Assembly: GCA_016779005.1 (NCBI GenBank)
Contig: JADHOL010000017.1
Location: 1-38,134 of the forward strand
Direction of reading: 5' to 3'
Source of the DNA: Alphaproteobacteria bacterium
Lineage (GTDB): Bacteria > Pseudomonadota > Alphaproteobacteria > Puniceispirillales > Puniceispirillaceae
Length of the DNA: 38,134 nucleotides
The notes beneath the pieces were generated by a model. It searched no databases and was not told where the DNA came from. It saw only the letters and a list, made by a program, of their open reading frames with translations. Positions 16,901 to 25,137 of the stretch are shown here, piece by piece. Made by a program: the position numbers and the translations under genes. Position 1 is the first letter of the stretch. Each line of letters starts with the position of its first letter.

Positions 16901-17412
16901 CGGTATGGATGGGTTGAGGGATCAGAAAAAATATCAACAATATCACCTCTTATTGCAAATTCGCCATATTCACGAACGGTATTCGTTCTGTTAAATCCGC
17001 AATCTTGCAGAAAAGACGCAATCTCATTCAAATTATAATCAGCCCCTTTGGAGAGTTTTAAACTTGCATTCAAGAAAAAGGATTTTGGGGGAATTTTTTG
17101 CAGAAAACTATTTATTGTAAGAAGTATCACATTTTTTGTATTTAAAATTTCAGTTGAGGCGAGTTTACTTAATGTTGAAATACGCTCACCTGTAATATCG
17201 CCATGTGGAGACAGCCTGTCATATGGCAAACAGTCCCATGCTGGCAAGCAAACCACGTCTATATCTGGTGCAAACAGGGATAAGCCCTGTGATACTTGTT
17301 TTAATTCAAGGTCATCACGAGATAGGTAAATAACTGGTTTGCCTATAGTAGCGTGTGTTGCAAGATAGAGGGTTTGTGCACCCTCTACACATCCAAAAAT
17401 TTGCTTTTGCAT
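13972..17412 (-). CDS. mfd: Transcription-repair coupling factor Mfd
   Basis: ATP-dependent translocase that removes RNA polymerase stalled at DNA lesions and recruits UvrA. It has 1146 residues, full length. The N-terminal UvrB-homology region (PAWDCLPYDRLSPH) is followed by the polymerase-interacting domain (DDLVVHIEHGIGRYDGLE). The RecG-like motor has Walker A GDVGFGKTEVALRAAF (about 622-637), DEEQHFG (about 723-729), TLSATPIPRTL and QLRGRVGRG. The TRCF C-terminal domain ends the protein. No good ribosome binding site precedes the ATG; it lies 18 bases after sdhE and is probably co-expressed. The stop codon is shared with the opposing DsbA-like gene (CTAG). Confidence 0.96.
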   Translation of the reverse strand: MQKQIFGCVEGAQTLYLATHATIGKPVIYLSRDDLELKQVSQGLSLFAPDIDVVCLPAWDCLPYDRLSPHGDITGERISTLSKLASTEILNTKNVILLTINSFLQKIPPKSFFLNASLKLSKGADYNLNEIASFLQDCGFNRTNTVREYGEFAIRGDIVDIFSDPSTHPYRLDFFGAELEKIRFFDSSSQLGLTEVEQLILNPVAEYRLSDEYITRFRKNYISLFGASAARDQLYEEITAGITPVGIEHWMSLLHPELVTITDWLPDASVVIPYDFSVYSEKRSALIEEFYQSRLSAIGQDSFHYRPVPPEQMYVSQNEIDVLFNTKMPAILSPFSAPEKTPQNYEALSLDGKTGPVFSATQENRFSPSQSAAKMIEDTLTNRSIILVASSKGAMLKLTELVSPHLSHPITPLEPGTKLVAGQIYSAVWSIANGFMFPDIWILTEQDVFGSRQNRPAGRRKRSDEFLREVSALQTDDLVVHIEHGIGRYDGLETVQSGGGEHDCLRLIYAGDDRLFIPVENIDLLSRYGQQASDAALDRLGGVAWQAKKARIKGRIKEMADELIKIAASRQVSKAEKLNVPTGIFDEFCARFQFSETDDQLDAISDVIDDLASGKPTDRLICGDVGFGKTEVALRAAFVACMSGYQVALVTPTTLLARQHGKLFKERFKGFPIQIGILSRMTPAKNAAIIKQDIADGTCQMVIGTHALLSKSMAFNNLGLLIVDEEQHFGVAQKEQLKKMRGDMHVLTLSATPIPRTLQMALSGVREMSLIATPPVDRLAVRTFVGPWDSIILREAILREKQRGGQIFVVCPRIKDMQKMFDRITKLVPEASILSAHGQMNPLELDKVMTDFADAKADVLLSTHIVESGIDISTANTMIIHRADMFGLSQLYQLRGRVGRGKQRAYAYLTTDPQITLTNQAKRRLEVMQTLDKLGAGFSLASYDMDIRGAGNLLGDEQSGHVKEVGVELYQDMLRQAVALSKSATSENKEESDVSEDNWSPLISIGTDVLIPDSYIKDLTVRLSLYRKIASVYDLASLQDIKMELTDRFGPIPDKVKNLLQIVELKQISKNINIAKIDAGNKGFSVQFRHNSFANPERLIAWIASQKDRVQLRADHKLVIKQDLTDVTKRADYLKGKLLQVQALLD

Positions 17413-17430
17413 GGGATAGTTATGTTTCTG

Positions 17431-17691
17431 TCAGAGTGTTGTATTAAAATCTTTTACAAGTGAAAAAACGGTTCCGTTCAGATTAGCTGGGATTTTTAAA
17501 TCCCCTCTCACCCATGCAAGAATATTCTGATCGCCTTGTGCTAAAAGGGCCTCGTAATCATCTAGCTGTTGATCTTCAAGGTTATTCAGATAGCGATTTG
17601 CAAATTGTCCTAATAGCAAGTCTGTCTCTCTGGTGCCTGTGTAGCTGGACTGATAGATTAATCTGCGTATTCTATTTTCTCTTGTTTCCAT
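17431..17691 (-). CDS. sdhE: Succinate dehydrogenase assembly factor SdhE
   Basis: Small protein (86 residues) of the SdhE/Sdh5 family, which assists FAD attachment to the succinate dehydrogenase flavoprotein. It shows the family N-terminus RIRRLIYQSSY, then RETDLLLGQFA, and a tail with YEALLAQGDQNILAWVRGD. The usual RGxxE motif appears as TGTRE (residues 18-22), with Thr where Arg is standard; glycine and glutamate are kept. It sits directly upstream of mfd and is divergent from recG, a common alphaproteobacterial arrangement. Confidence 0.87.
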   Translation of the reverse strand: METRENRIRRLIYQSSYTGTRETDLLLGQFANRYLNNLEDQQLDDYEALLAQGDQNILAWVRGDLKIPANLNGTVFSLVKDFNTTL

Positions 17692-17784
17692 AAATATAAA
17701 CTCTTCAAACTGTTAAAATATAGTTCTACCCGTAATAAGATAGTGCGCATTGGACAGGTTACAATTTTTGTGAGATCATTACCC

Positions 17785-17790
17785 TATAAT
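17785..17790 (+). promoter_or_regulatory. Possible -10 box of recG
   Basis: A perfect TATAAT lies 20 bases before the recG ATG at 17810. No good -35 box is found at 16-18 bases upstream. If it is used, transcription would start near 17797, which makes the upstream in-frame TTG at 17798 an unlikely start codon. Confidence 0.35.
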
Positions 17791-17809
17791 TACAAATTTG
17801 AACAGGCAT

Positions 17810-19918
17810 ATGGCAAACCTTAATTTTAATAGACCTGAAATTTTGTTCCCTTGCTTTGCACAGTTAATGAGCTTGCAAGGCATAGGGCCAAGAACAGCTG
17901 ATATAATGGCAAAGAGAATAGGTAGTTTTGTTATTGATTTAGCGTTTTACTTTCCTGTCTCATTAATTGACCGAAGCGCATCACCAGATATAAACGCTAT
18001 CACGGACGGGCAAATTGTAACCGTATCTATCACTATTAGATCTTTAGATATTCCCATGGGAAGGCAATCCCGTCCAGCCCGCATAGTGGGTGAGAACGAT
18101 ACAGGGAGAATTGAACTTATTTATTTCAGGGCTAAGGCGGATTATCTAAAATCTTTATATGCGGTTGGAAAAACCGTTATAATTAGTGGACGCGTTGATT
18201 TTTTCAATCAAAAGAAACAAATCACCCACCCAGATTATGTTGTTGCACCAGAACAGCGCTCATCTATCCCTGCAATAGAACCTATTTATCCATTATCAGC
18301 TGGCCTGCGCCAAAGCCTACTTCGAAAAACATCGCAAACTATCATTCAAAAAATGCCGGAACTTCCTGAATGGATTGATAAACATTTAAAACAACACCAA
18401 AATTGGCCAGATTTTAAATCCGCATTGATACAAAGCCATTCCCCAAATACACAGGCTGATTTAGAATTGGATACGCCTCACCGAAGACGACTAGCCTTTG
18501 ATGAATTACTGGCTAATCAATTAGCACTTTGTTTGATAAGAAGTCGGCAATCAAATGCGGATGTCTCAGAGCCGGTAACAGGGGATGAGCACTTCATTGA
18601 AAAATTTGTAGCCTCTCTTCCCTATTCAATGACATCGGCGCAAATACGGGTATTAAATGAAATCACAGACGACCAAAGCGCCCCTGTCCGAATGCTCAGA
18701 CTGCTCCAAGGGGATGTTGGCTCTGGTAAAACACTTGTCGCTTTAATAGCGTTATTGCGAGCAATTACATCAGGCAAACAAGCTGCCCTTCTTGCACCAA
18801 CAGAGATATTAAGCAAACAGCATTTCAAGAATATAACAGAACTTTTAAAAGGTTTTGATATAGAGCCTGTTTTGTTAATCGGCAGTATGACCCAAAAGCA
18901 AAAACAAGTGGTTCACGAAGGTCTTAAGTCTGGCACGATTTCATTTGTGATCGGAACACATGCTCTATTAACGGAGAATGCAGAGTTTGCAGATTTAGGA
19001 CTTGCGGTGGTCGATGAGCAACATCGCTTTGGTGTAAAACAGCGTCTTATCCTTGGTCAAAAGGGCGGTGGGTGCGATATCCTAATTATGACAGCAACGC
19101 CAATTCCGCGAACATTAGCAATGACCGCTTATGGCGATCTGAAAATATCGCAACTTGATGAAAAACCTGCCGGTAGAAGAGATATAAAAACAGCATCCCT
19201 GCAAATGGAAAAGATGGATGATGTGATAGAAAGGCTATCCAAAGCAATTGCGAATGGAAGTCGAGCCTATTGGATTTGCCCATTGGTTGAAGAGAGTGAC
19301 AAATTAGATGCTGAAGCTGCAGAAGACAGGCATAGAATGTTAGCGCAGCTGCTTCCAGAAGCAAATCCTGTCCTAGCACATGGCAAAATGAAATCTACGG
19401 AGCGAGATATCGCAATGCAGGCCTTTCAGTCAGGTGAAAGTCAGCTTTTAGTTGCAACTACTGTTGTTGAGGTAGGCGTAGATATACCAGAGGCTGGCAT
19501 TATAATTATTGAGAATGCAGAAAGATTTGGATTAGCACAGCTGCATCAACTGCGCGGGCGTGTTGGCAGAAGTGATATTCAATCTTCATGCTTGTTGCTT
19601 TATCAAACGCCTCTTTCTTATACTGCTAAATCTCGCCTTGATATTATGAGGCAAACCAATGACGGCTTTTTAATTGCAGAGGAAGATTTGCGGCTTAGAG
19701 GACCAGGAGAGGTTTTAGGACAACGCCAATCTGGTGTACCTGAATTCAAACTTGCCAATCTTTCTGCGCATGCCGATTTGCTTGAAATTGCCCGAAAACA
19801 ATCTTTGATGTTGGTACATGAAGACCCATTACTAACATCTGAAAAAGGCAAAGCCTGCCGTATTCTTATCGGTTTGTTTGAGCAAGACAAAGCAATACGC
19901 TATTTATATTCTGGATAA
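17810..19918 (+). CDS. recG: ATP-dependent DNA helicase RecG
   Basis: Helicase that remodels stalled replication forks and branched recombination intermediates. It has 702 residues from the ATG at 17810. The N-terminal wedge/OB region (LQGIGPRTADIMAKRIG, then IVTVSITIRSLD) precedes the motor with Walker A GDVGSGKTLVAL (about 302-313), DEQHRFG (about 403-409) and TATPIPRTLAM. The second RecA-like domain carries VEVGVDIPEAG, QLRGRVGRS and LRLRGPGEVLG. An in-frame TTG at 17798 would add four residues; the ATG is preferred. It is divergent from sdhE and convergent with the DUF502 gene. Confidence 0.95.
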   Translation: MANLNFNRPEILFPCFAQLMSLQGIGPRTADIMAKRIGSFVIDLAFYFPVSLIDRSASPDINAITDGQIVTVSITIRSLDIPMGRQSRPARIVGENDTGRIELIYFRAKADYLKSLYAVGKTVIISGRVDFFNQKKQITHPDYVVAPEQRSSIPAIEPIYPLSAGLRQSLLRKTSQTIIQKMPELPEWIDKHLKQHQNWPDFKSALIQSHSPNTQADLELDTPHRRRLAFDELLANQLALCLIRSRQSNADVSEPVTGDEHFIEKFVASLPYSMTSAQIRVLNEITDDQSAPVRMLRLLQGDVGSGKTLVALIALLRAITSGKQAALLAPTEILSKQHFKNITELLKGFDIEPVLLIGSMTQKQKQVVHEGLKSGTISFVIGTHALLTENAEFADLGLAVVDEQHRFGVKQRLILGQKGGGCDILIMTATPIPRTLAMTAYGDLKISQLDEKPAGRRDIKTASLQMEKMDDVIERLSKAIANGSRAYWICPLVEESDKLDAEAAEDRHRMLAQLLPEANPVLAHGKMKSTERDIAMQAFQSGESQLLVATTVVEVGVDIPEAGIIIIENAERFGLAQLHQLRGRVGRSDIQSSCLLLYQTPLSYTAKSRLDIMRQTNDGFLIAEEDLRLRGPGEVLGQRQSGVPEFKLANLSAHADLLEIARKQSLMLVHEDPLLTSEKGKACRILIGLFEQDKAIRYLYSG

Positions 19919-19946
19919 ATAGAAGCGACAAACGCGTTTCTTAAGT

Positions 19947-20663
19947 TTACTTCTTGCCTGAATTAGCGATCTTTTTCTGGGTTTTTTTAGCTTTATTATC
20001 AGGGGTTACAATACCAGCAGAAACAACCAATTTTATTGCGTCCTCAACTGCCATATCTAAATAAGTTAACTCATCTTTTGGGCACAGAAGAAGAAAACCA
20101 GAGGTTGGATTAGGCGTTGTTGGAACAAATACATTGACCAAATCGGCTTCAATTTTTTCCTTTATCTCGCCCTTTGCCACACCTGTTACAAAGCCGATAA
20201 CATAGGTTCCTTTTCGCGGATACTCTAGAATTACCGCATCGCGAAACGCATCAGATTGGGTAGCAAGCACAGTCTCCAAAATCTGTTTTGAGCTGCCATA
20301 AATTGTTCTCACAACTGGCATGCTATTCATCACACGCTCCCCTAGATGAACAATCCATCGCCCCAAGAAACCAGTTGTTAGCGCACCAATGAATGTGAGA
20401 AACACAAATCCAATTATAATCCCATAGCCAGGCACAATTCCAAATCCTGGAACCCAGCTTGTGATGAAAACAACAAGCTCTTTTGGCAGTAAATTAACAA
20501 CTTGAGTATCAATCAAATCTATGGCTATCCAAGTGATATAAGTTGTTAAAAAAACAGGTGCAGAAAGTAATATACCTGCCAAAAACCAACGTCTAATATT
20601 ACCAAGTAGCGTTTTATTATGTGTCGTATTTTCAGCTTGATTTTCTGACTGACCGTTCGTCAT
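19947..20663 (-). CDS. DUF502 family membrane protein
   Basis: A 238-residue inner-membrane protein of the DUF502 family, whose function is not established. The N-terminal end has two predicted membrane helices (about WFLAGILLSAPVFLTTYITW and YGIIIGFVFLTFIGALTTGF). After them comes the family stretch MPVVRTIYGSSKQ and a soluble domain with PRKGTYVIGFVTG and VFVPTTPNPTSGFLLLCP. The C-terminus is lysine-rich. The frame extends 20 residues further upstream, but the ATG at 20663 has GGAG seven bases before it and gives the usual length. Its recG neighbour is common in alphaproteobacteria. Confidence 0.85.
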   Translation of the reverse strand: MTNGQSENQAENTTHNKTLLGNIRRWFLAGILLSAPVFLTTYITWIAIDLIDTQVVNLLPKELVVFITSWVPGFGIVPGYGIIIGFVFLTFIGALTTGFLGRWIVHLGERVMNSMPVVRTIYGSSKQILETVLATQSDAFRDAVILEYPRKGTYVIGFVTGVAKGEIKEKIEADLVNVFVPTTPNPTSGFLLLCPKDELTYLDMAVEDAIKLVVSAGIVTPDNKAKKTQKKIANSGKK

Positions 20664-20792
20664 TTCATAACTCCAATTAATCGCATTGATTAATTTATTT
20701 GTGTTAATATTTTTATAATTCAAATCATAGATTATTTTATAGTTTAAATTAAGCTTAAAATAGAAACAGAAAATAGTTTAACAGGCACCCCA

Positions 20793-21641
20793 ATGAATAA
20801 TTATCCAGAGACACCCATAAATTTAAATAAAATCAATGAGAATATAAGCAAACTGGTTTTAATTATGGAACAGCTTAGAGACAAGCAAGGCGGCTGTGAA
20901 TGGGATCTTGAACAAACTTATGAGACGATTGCACCTTATACCATAGAAGAAGCTTATGAGGTTGTTGAGGCTATCTATGAGAGTGATATGGATAAATTAT
21001 GTGACGAGCTTGGCGATTTATTATTGCAAGTTATTTTTCACGCTCAGATAGCCCATGAGCGCGGTGATTTTCAGCTAGAGGATGTAATTTCAGCTGTCTG
21101 TGATAAAATGATACGAAGACACCCTCATATTTTTGCTAAAACCGAAGCCAAAACTGTGCCAGAAATCCGAAAAACATGGGAGGAAATAAAACAGCTCGAG
21201 CGAGAACAACTCTCAGAAAATAAAAATGCGATTAGCCTTTTGGACGGCATAAGCACAACCCTTCCAGCTTTAACACGGGCAATAAAATTACAGCAGAGAG
21301 CTGCAAAAATAGGATTTGACTGGCCATCTATCTATCCTGCATTCGAGAAAATGTATGAAGAAATAGAAGAGCTAAAAATAGAAATTGAAGCTGACAATCC
21401 AGATAAAAATAAAATTCAAGATGAGGTGGGAGATATATTATTTGTTGCAACAAACATTGCACGCATAGCAGGGCATGAGCCTGAAACCTCTCTTATACTT
21501 GCAAATCGAAAATTCGAGAGACGGTTCAAGCAGATGGAAGTTCGCTCAAGAAATAATACTCAAACCCTGCAAGATTTATCACTTGAGGAGTTGGAATCTT
21601 ATTGGGTGATGGCCAAAAACATCGAAAAAAATCAACTCTAA
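20793..21641 (+). CDS. mazG: Nucleoside triphosphate pyrophosphohydrolase MazG
   Basis: Hydrolyses nucleoside triphosphates to monophosphates and pyrophosphate, cleaning the nucleotide pool and modulating stress responses. It has 282 residues, the usual two-domain length. The first domain has the metal-binding EEAYEVVEAI (52-61) and DELGDLLLQV (71-80). The second repeats the pattern as EEIEELKIEIE and DEVGDILFVATN. DWPS in KIGFDWPS is typical of the linker. No strong ribosome binding site is seen. It converges on the inositol-monophosphatase-family gene with a 22-base gap. Confidence 0.93.
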   Translation: MNNYPETPINLNKINENISKLVLIMEQLRDKQGGCEWDLEQTYETIAPYTIEEAYEVVEAIYESDMDKLCDELGDLLLQVIFHAQIAHERGDFQLEDVISAVCDKMIRRHPHIFAKTEAKTVPEIRKTWEEIKQLEREQLSENKNAISLLDGISTTLPALTRAIKLQQRAAKIGFDWPSIYPAFEKMYEEIEELKIEIEADNPDKNKIQDEVGDILFVATNIARIAGHEPETSLILANRKFERRFKQMEVRSRNNTQTLQDLSLEELESYWVMAKNIEKNQL

Positions 21642-21663
21642 ACCCGCTCATTTTTTAAATTCA

Positions 21664-22506
21664 TCAACCGGTAATAAAACGAGCCACCTCATCCCATGCA
21701 TCCTTATTTTGAACAAACAAAACAGGTGCTTTTTGTTCGATATTAAAATCGCTATACGAGCCCTCAGATAGGTTTATATGTGCTGAATTACCACCTGATC
21801 CCCTGCAAAATAGGTCAACAGGAGCATGATCCCATGCGGTAGTAGTAGAATGAAATATAAAATCAATCTGCTGCTCGGCTAGCATCGTTGCCTCTATTCC
21901 AGCACTTCCAATAAAAACCCTATTTTTTAAATGCGCTACCTTACGCTTAATAAGCGTTTTAATATCTAGATCTAAATATCGAAGCGATACGCTGCACGTA
22001 AAATCCATCACATTAGCAGGCGCTTTTATCTTAGGGCTGATTTCTAAGGGCTTGAATGCACTCCCATCATGTCCAAGCTGAACGCTAGTTACATCTGCAT
22101 AATAGCATTTGCCTTCGGTAGGGATAAAAATCCATGACGCCTGAGGTTTTCCATCTTCAAGAAGAGCTACCATAGAACAAAATCGCTCATTTCCATTTAC
22201 AAAATTTTTGGTTCCATCAATTGGATCTACCGTCCAGACACGCTTATTTCTTAAGCCAGATGAATTATCTTTATCATCAGAGCAGGCTTCCTCGCCAATT
22301 ACCGTTGAGCCCTTGATTAGCGCCATTAATTTTTTAGAAAGGAAAACTTCTGATTGTCTATCTGCTACTGTAACAAAATCATCCGCAGAAGATTTAGTAT
22401 CTATTTGATCTGCCGAGAGGTTTTTATAAAAGGGTAAAATATACTTAGTCGACGCCTCTTGCAGCAGGCCCCTTACCTTGTCTCTAATCTCTTCATCAAC
22501 AATCAT
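21664..22506 (-). CDS. Inositol-monophosphatase family phosphatase (possibly HisN)
   Basis: A magnesium-dependent phosphatase of 280 residues. Metal-site motifs are GEEACS (71-76), WTVDPIDGTKNFVNG (DPIDGT 94-99) and WDHAPVDLFCRGSGG near the C-terminus, all intact. In alphaproteobacteria several members of this family act as histidinol-phosphatase (HisN), but inositol phosphatase or CysQ-like roles cannot be excluded. The frame is open to 22629, overlapping hfq; the ATG at 22506 gives a normal N-terminus and a 16-base gap. It closes the long minus-strand gene string, where hflX would be expected in many relatives. Confidence 0.8.
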   Translation of the reverse strand: MIVDEEIRDKVRGLLQEASTKYILPFYKNLSADQIDTKSSADDFVTVADRQSEVFLSKKLMALIKGSTVIGEEACSDDKDNSSGLRNKRVWTVDPIDGTKNFVNGNERFCSMVALLEDGKPQASWIFIPTEGKCYYADVTSVQLGHDGSAFKPLEISPKIKAPANVMDFTCSVSLRYLDLDIKTLIKRKVAHLKNRVFIGSAGIEATMLAEQQIDFIFHSTTTAWDHAPVDLFCRGSGGNSAHINLSEGSYSDFNIEQKAPVLFVQNKDAWDEVARFITG

Positions 22507-22522
22507 TATGAATTTTTGATTT

Positions 22523-22771
22523 TCATGATTTCTCAGTGTCATCTGGCAGTTGCTCTTGTAAATCAATAGCAGTTGCCGGCATAATGGTAGAAACAGCATG
22601 TTTATAGATAAGCTGTATATGACCATCACGTTTTAGTAATATAGAATAATTGTCAAACCAAGTAATCAATCCCTGCAATTTCACCCCATTCACTAAAAAT
22701 AATGTGACCGATATGTGCTGGCGCCGTGCTGTATTAAGAAATACATCCTGCAGATTTTGAGTTTTATCCAT
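22523..22771 (-). CDS. hfq: RNA chaperone Hfq
   Basis: Sm-fold RNA chaperone that pairs small RNAs with messages, 82 residues. The Sm1 motif runs [20 protein letters not shown] and VNGVKLQG; the Sm2 motif is [15 protein letters not shown]8, K31, Y56, K57 and H58 match the U-binding proximal-face positions of E. coli Hfq. The C-terminal tail is short, as in other alphaproteobacteria. It lies 29 bases after dat. Confidence 0.97.
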   Translation of the reverse strand: MDKTQNLQDVFLNTARRQHISVTLFLVNGVKLQGLITWFDNYSILLKRDGHIQLIYKHAVSTIMPATAIDLQEQLPDDTEKS

Positions 22772-22800
22772 GGCTTTTCCTTTTAGAACTAAGTTTAACG

Positions 22801-23637
22801 CTACCGCGTATTCTCTAAATAGGCACTTCTAAGCGCTAAAGCAACAGGCCCCACATTGCCATCAGCTATCAAATCATCGTTAAGTTGAATAATTGGTGTT
22901 ACGATGGCCGTTGCACTCGTAACAAATAATTCTTTAGCTTCTCTTGCCTCTTCAACTGTGAATGGACGCTCCACTATTTTGTATTGCCGAATACTAGCAA
23001 TATTAGTCAGACTCAATTTAGTAATACCATTTAGAATAGCGTTACTTGCTTGTCTGGTAACAAGTTGATTATCCTTATCCACCATCCATAAATTAGAAGA
23101 TGCGCCCTCTGTTATAGTCCCATCTTGCATTACCATAATGGCTTCAAACGCGTCATGTTTAACCGCCTCTTGTTTAGCAATACAGTTCGGCAAGAGCTGA
23201 ATTGTTTTTATATCTCGTCTATCCCATCTCTGGTCAGCAGTTGTTATTGCTTTTTTGCCCGCAACCGTTTTTGTAATTAAGGTTGGTTTGGCTGTTACTA
23301 CTAATGCTGGCGGCACATTTGTTGGAAATTGGTGAGCTCTATCTGCTACACCGCGCGTAACCTGCAAATAAATTAGCCCATTTGTGATATGGTTTGATCT
23401 AACCAGCCTTTTGAAAATCTGTTTAATTACCGTCTCTGATATCGGGAAATCCAACGAGATTTCACTAAGGGAACGCTTTAAGCGTGTATAATGGCCTTCG
23501 AAATCTATTAGATTTTTATTTAAAACTAACACAACTTCATAAACACCATCCCCGAACTGGTATCCCCTATCTTCAATATGGACAGATGCATTTTTATGAG
23601 GAAGATACCGACCATTTACATAGGCTATTCTAGACAT
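22801..23637 (-). CDS. dat: D-amino acid aminotransferase
   Basis: PLP-dependent class IV aminotransferase, 278 residues from the ATG at 23637, which has AGGG six bases upstream. It transfers amino groups between D-amino acids and 2-oxo acids and can supply D-alanine or D-glutamate for the cell wall. The Schiff-base lysine is K144 in [10 protein letters not shown], and E177 in TITEGASSN holds the PLP pyridine nitrogen. R100 and H102 in ADRAHQFP match the carboxylate-trap residues of Bacillus D-amino acid transaminase. Branched-chain specificity is less likely for these reasons. Position between trkA and hfq is conserved in alphaproteobacteria. Confidence 0.87.
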   Translation of the reverse strand: MSRIAYVNGRYLPHKNASVHIEDRGYQFGDGVYEVVLVLNKNLIDFEGHYTRLKRSLSEISLDFPISETVIKQIFKRLVRSNHITNGLIYLQVTRGVADRAHQFPTNVPPALVVTAKPTLITKTVAGKKAITTADQRWDRRDIKTIQLLPNCIAKQEAVKHDAFEAIMVMQDGTITEGASSNLWMVDKDNQLVTRQASNAILNGITKLSLTNIASIRQYKIVERPFTVEEAREAKELFVTSATAIVTPIIQLNDDLIADGNVGPVALALRSAYLENTR

Positions 23638-23700
23638 AGCTACCCTTTTTCTTATCAATTCTTATTCTATAACTTCTAGTATATTATGTTGCTGCTGAAT

Positions 23701-25071
23701 TTATTTGGCAGATAATATATTTTCTGCTTGGCGTGATTTACCCTGCTTTGCAAATACTATGACATGGTCGCCTGCTTCAATAATTGTATCTCCTCGTGCG
23801 GGGATGATTTGCTCCCCTCTTAAAACTGCGCCTACTGTTACACCTTTGGGAATTCTTGACTTTCTCAATGGCAACCCAACAAGATCAGAGCCAGATACAG
23901 CCTCAGCCTCAAGCACTTCTCCCAAACCCTCAACAATAGAATGCACATCAATAATCCGGCCTCGCCTAATATGTTCAAGAACAGATGATACTGTTATTTG
24001 AGGCGGGTTTATAACAACATCCACTCCTAATGCACTAATCAGGGGCAGAAATCCTTGCATATTGACCAGAACAACTGCGTATTTTGCGCCAATTCTCTTA
24101 GCCAGAAGTGCAGACAGAATATTTACTTCATCATCATTAGATACAGCAACAAACGTCTCTGAAGAGCCAACGCTCGCCTCTTTTAGAATATCTGCATCTA
24201 ACACATCTCCGCAAATAACACTTGTATTTGATAGTTTTGCAGCAATATTTCTGGCCTGATCTTTATTAAGTTCGATTATCTTGGATTTAATCTCACTATA
24301 GCCTGACTCGATTTCTTGCGCTAGTAATTGACCAATATTACCGCCACCTGCGATTACCACAGAAGAAGTCCTATGTTCGTGATGTCCAAATGCAGCCATT
24401 GCGCGCTCTAAATGTTCGGTATCACATACAAAATATACTCTATCGCCTGTTTTCAATTCATCCGTGCCATCACGGGAAATTGTCACTAAATTCTCACGCA
24501 GGATAGCCACAATTGTGATGGAGAGGTCTGGAAACAAATCTGTTAGATGACGCAATGGTGTATCTATAATCGGGCAATTACTGTCGCATAAAACACCGAC
24601 CAGCTGTAGTTTTCCGCCTCCCAGCTCTTTAACATCAAATGCGCCTGGTAGCCTGAGCTGGCGGCTTACCGCAGATGCAACTTCCTGCTCTGGTGAAATA
24701 ATAAAATCAATTGGCATATTCTCTGTGGTAAAAAACTTACTTTTAATGTCAGAGCGCAGATAAGCGTTTGAGCGAATCCTCGCTATTTTAGTTGGTGTTT
24801 TAAACAGGCTATGTGCCATTTGACAGGCAACCATATTCACTTCATCAGATTCTGTAACAGCAATGATTAATTCAGCTTGATCAAGGCCTGCCCTCTCTAA
24901 TACATCAGGGTGAGAGGCCAACCCCACAATAGCGGACAGGTCGGCATGCTCTGCAATGCGTTGCACTTTTTCTTCATCATGGTCAATGACAGTAACGTCA
25001 TTTTGCTCAGCTGCTAGATGGGTTGCTATCGCACTTCCCACGATTCCTGCACCGCAAATTACTATCCGCAT
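23701..25071 (-). CDS. trkA: Trk system potassium uptake protein TrkA
   Basis: Cytoplasmic NAD-binding regulator of the TrkH/TrkG potassium channel, 456 residues. It has the duplicated RCK layout: GAGIVGSAIATHLA (7-20) begins the first Rossmann fold, and AGGGNIGQLLAQEI the second, each followed by a TrkA-C domain. Both glycine motifs are intact. The channel subunit gene is not in this window. It lies 66 bases after ntrX, in the conserved ntr-trkA neighbourhood. Confidence 0.94.
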   Translation of the reverse strand: MRIVICGAGIVGSAIATHLAAEQNDVTVIDHDEEKVQRIAEHADLSAIVGLASHPDVLERAGLDQAELIIAVTESDEVNMVACQMAHSLFKTPTKIARIRSNAYLRSDIKSKFFTTENMPIDFIISPEQEVASAVSRQLRLPGAFDVKELGGGKLQLVGVLCDSNCPIIDTPLRHLTDLFPDLSITIVAILRENLVTISRDGTDELKTGDRVYFVCDTEHLERAMAAFGHHEHRTSSVVIAGGGNIGQLLAQEIESGYSEIKSKIIELNKDQARNIAAKLSNTSVICGDVLDADILKEASVGSSETFVAVSNDDEVNILSALLAKRIGAKYAVVLVNMQGFLPLISALGVDVVINPPQITVSSVLEHIRRGRIIDVHSIVEGLGEVLEAEAVSGSDLVGLPLRKSRIPKGVTVGAVLRGEQIIPARGDTIIEAGDHVIVFAKQGKSRQAENILSAK

Positions 25072-25137
25072 TAATGTTTAATCCTAAACTCTGGTGTTTT
25101 TTGTTATATCTGCCCCAATTAAGAAAAATCAAGGAGT

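Noticed and set aside
17798-17809. TTG start for recG
   Set aside because: The possible -10 box at 17785-17790 would leave almost no leader, and the ATG at 17810 is a better codon.
19930-19939. AAACGCGTTT palindrome between recG and the DUF502 gene
   Set aside because: It is short, has no loop and no T tract, so it does not support a terminator; probably chance.
22507-22629. N-terminal extension of the inositol-monophosphatase-family gene into hfq
   Set aside because: The extra residues are the shifted frame of hfq and do not resemble the family; ATG at 22506 gives a normal N-terminus.
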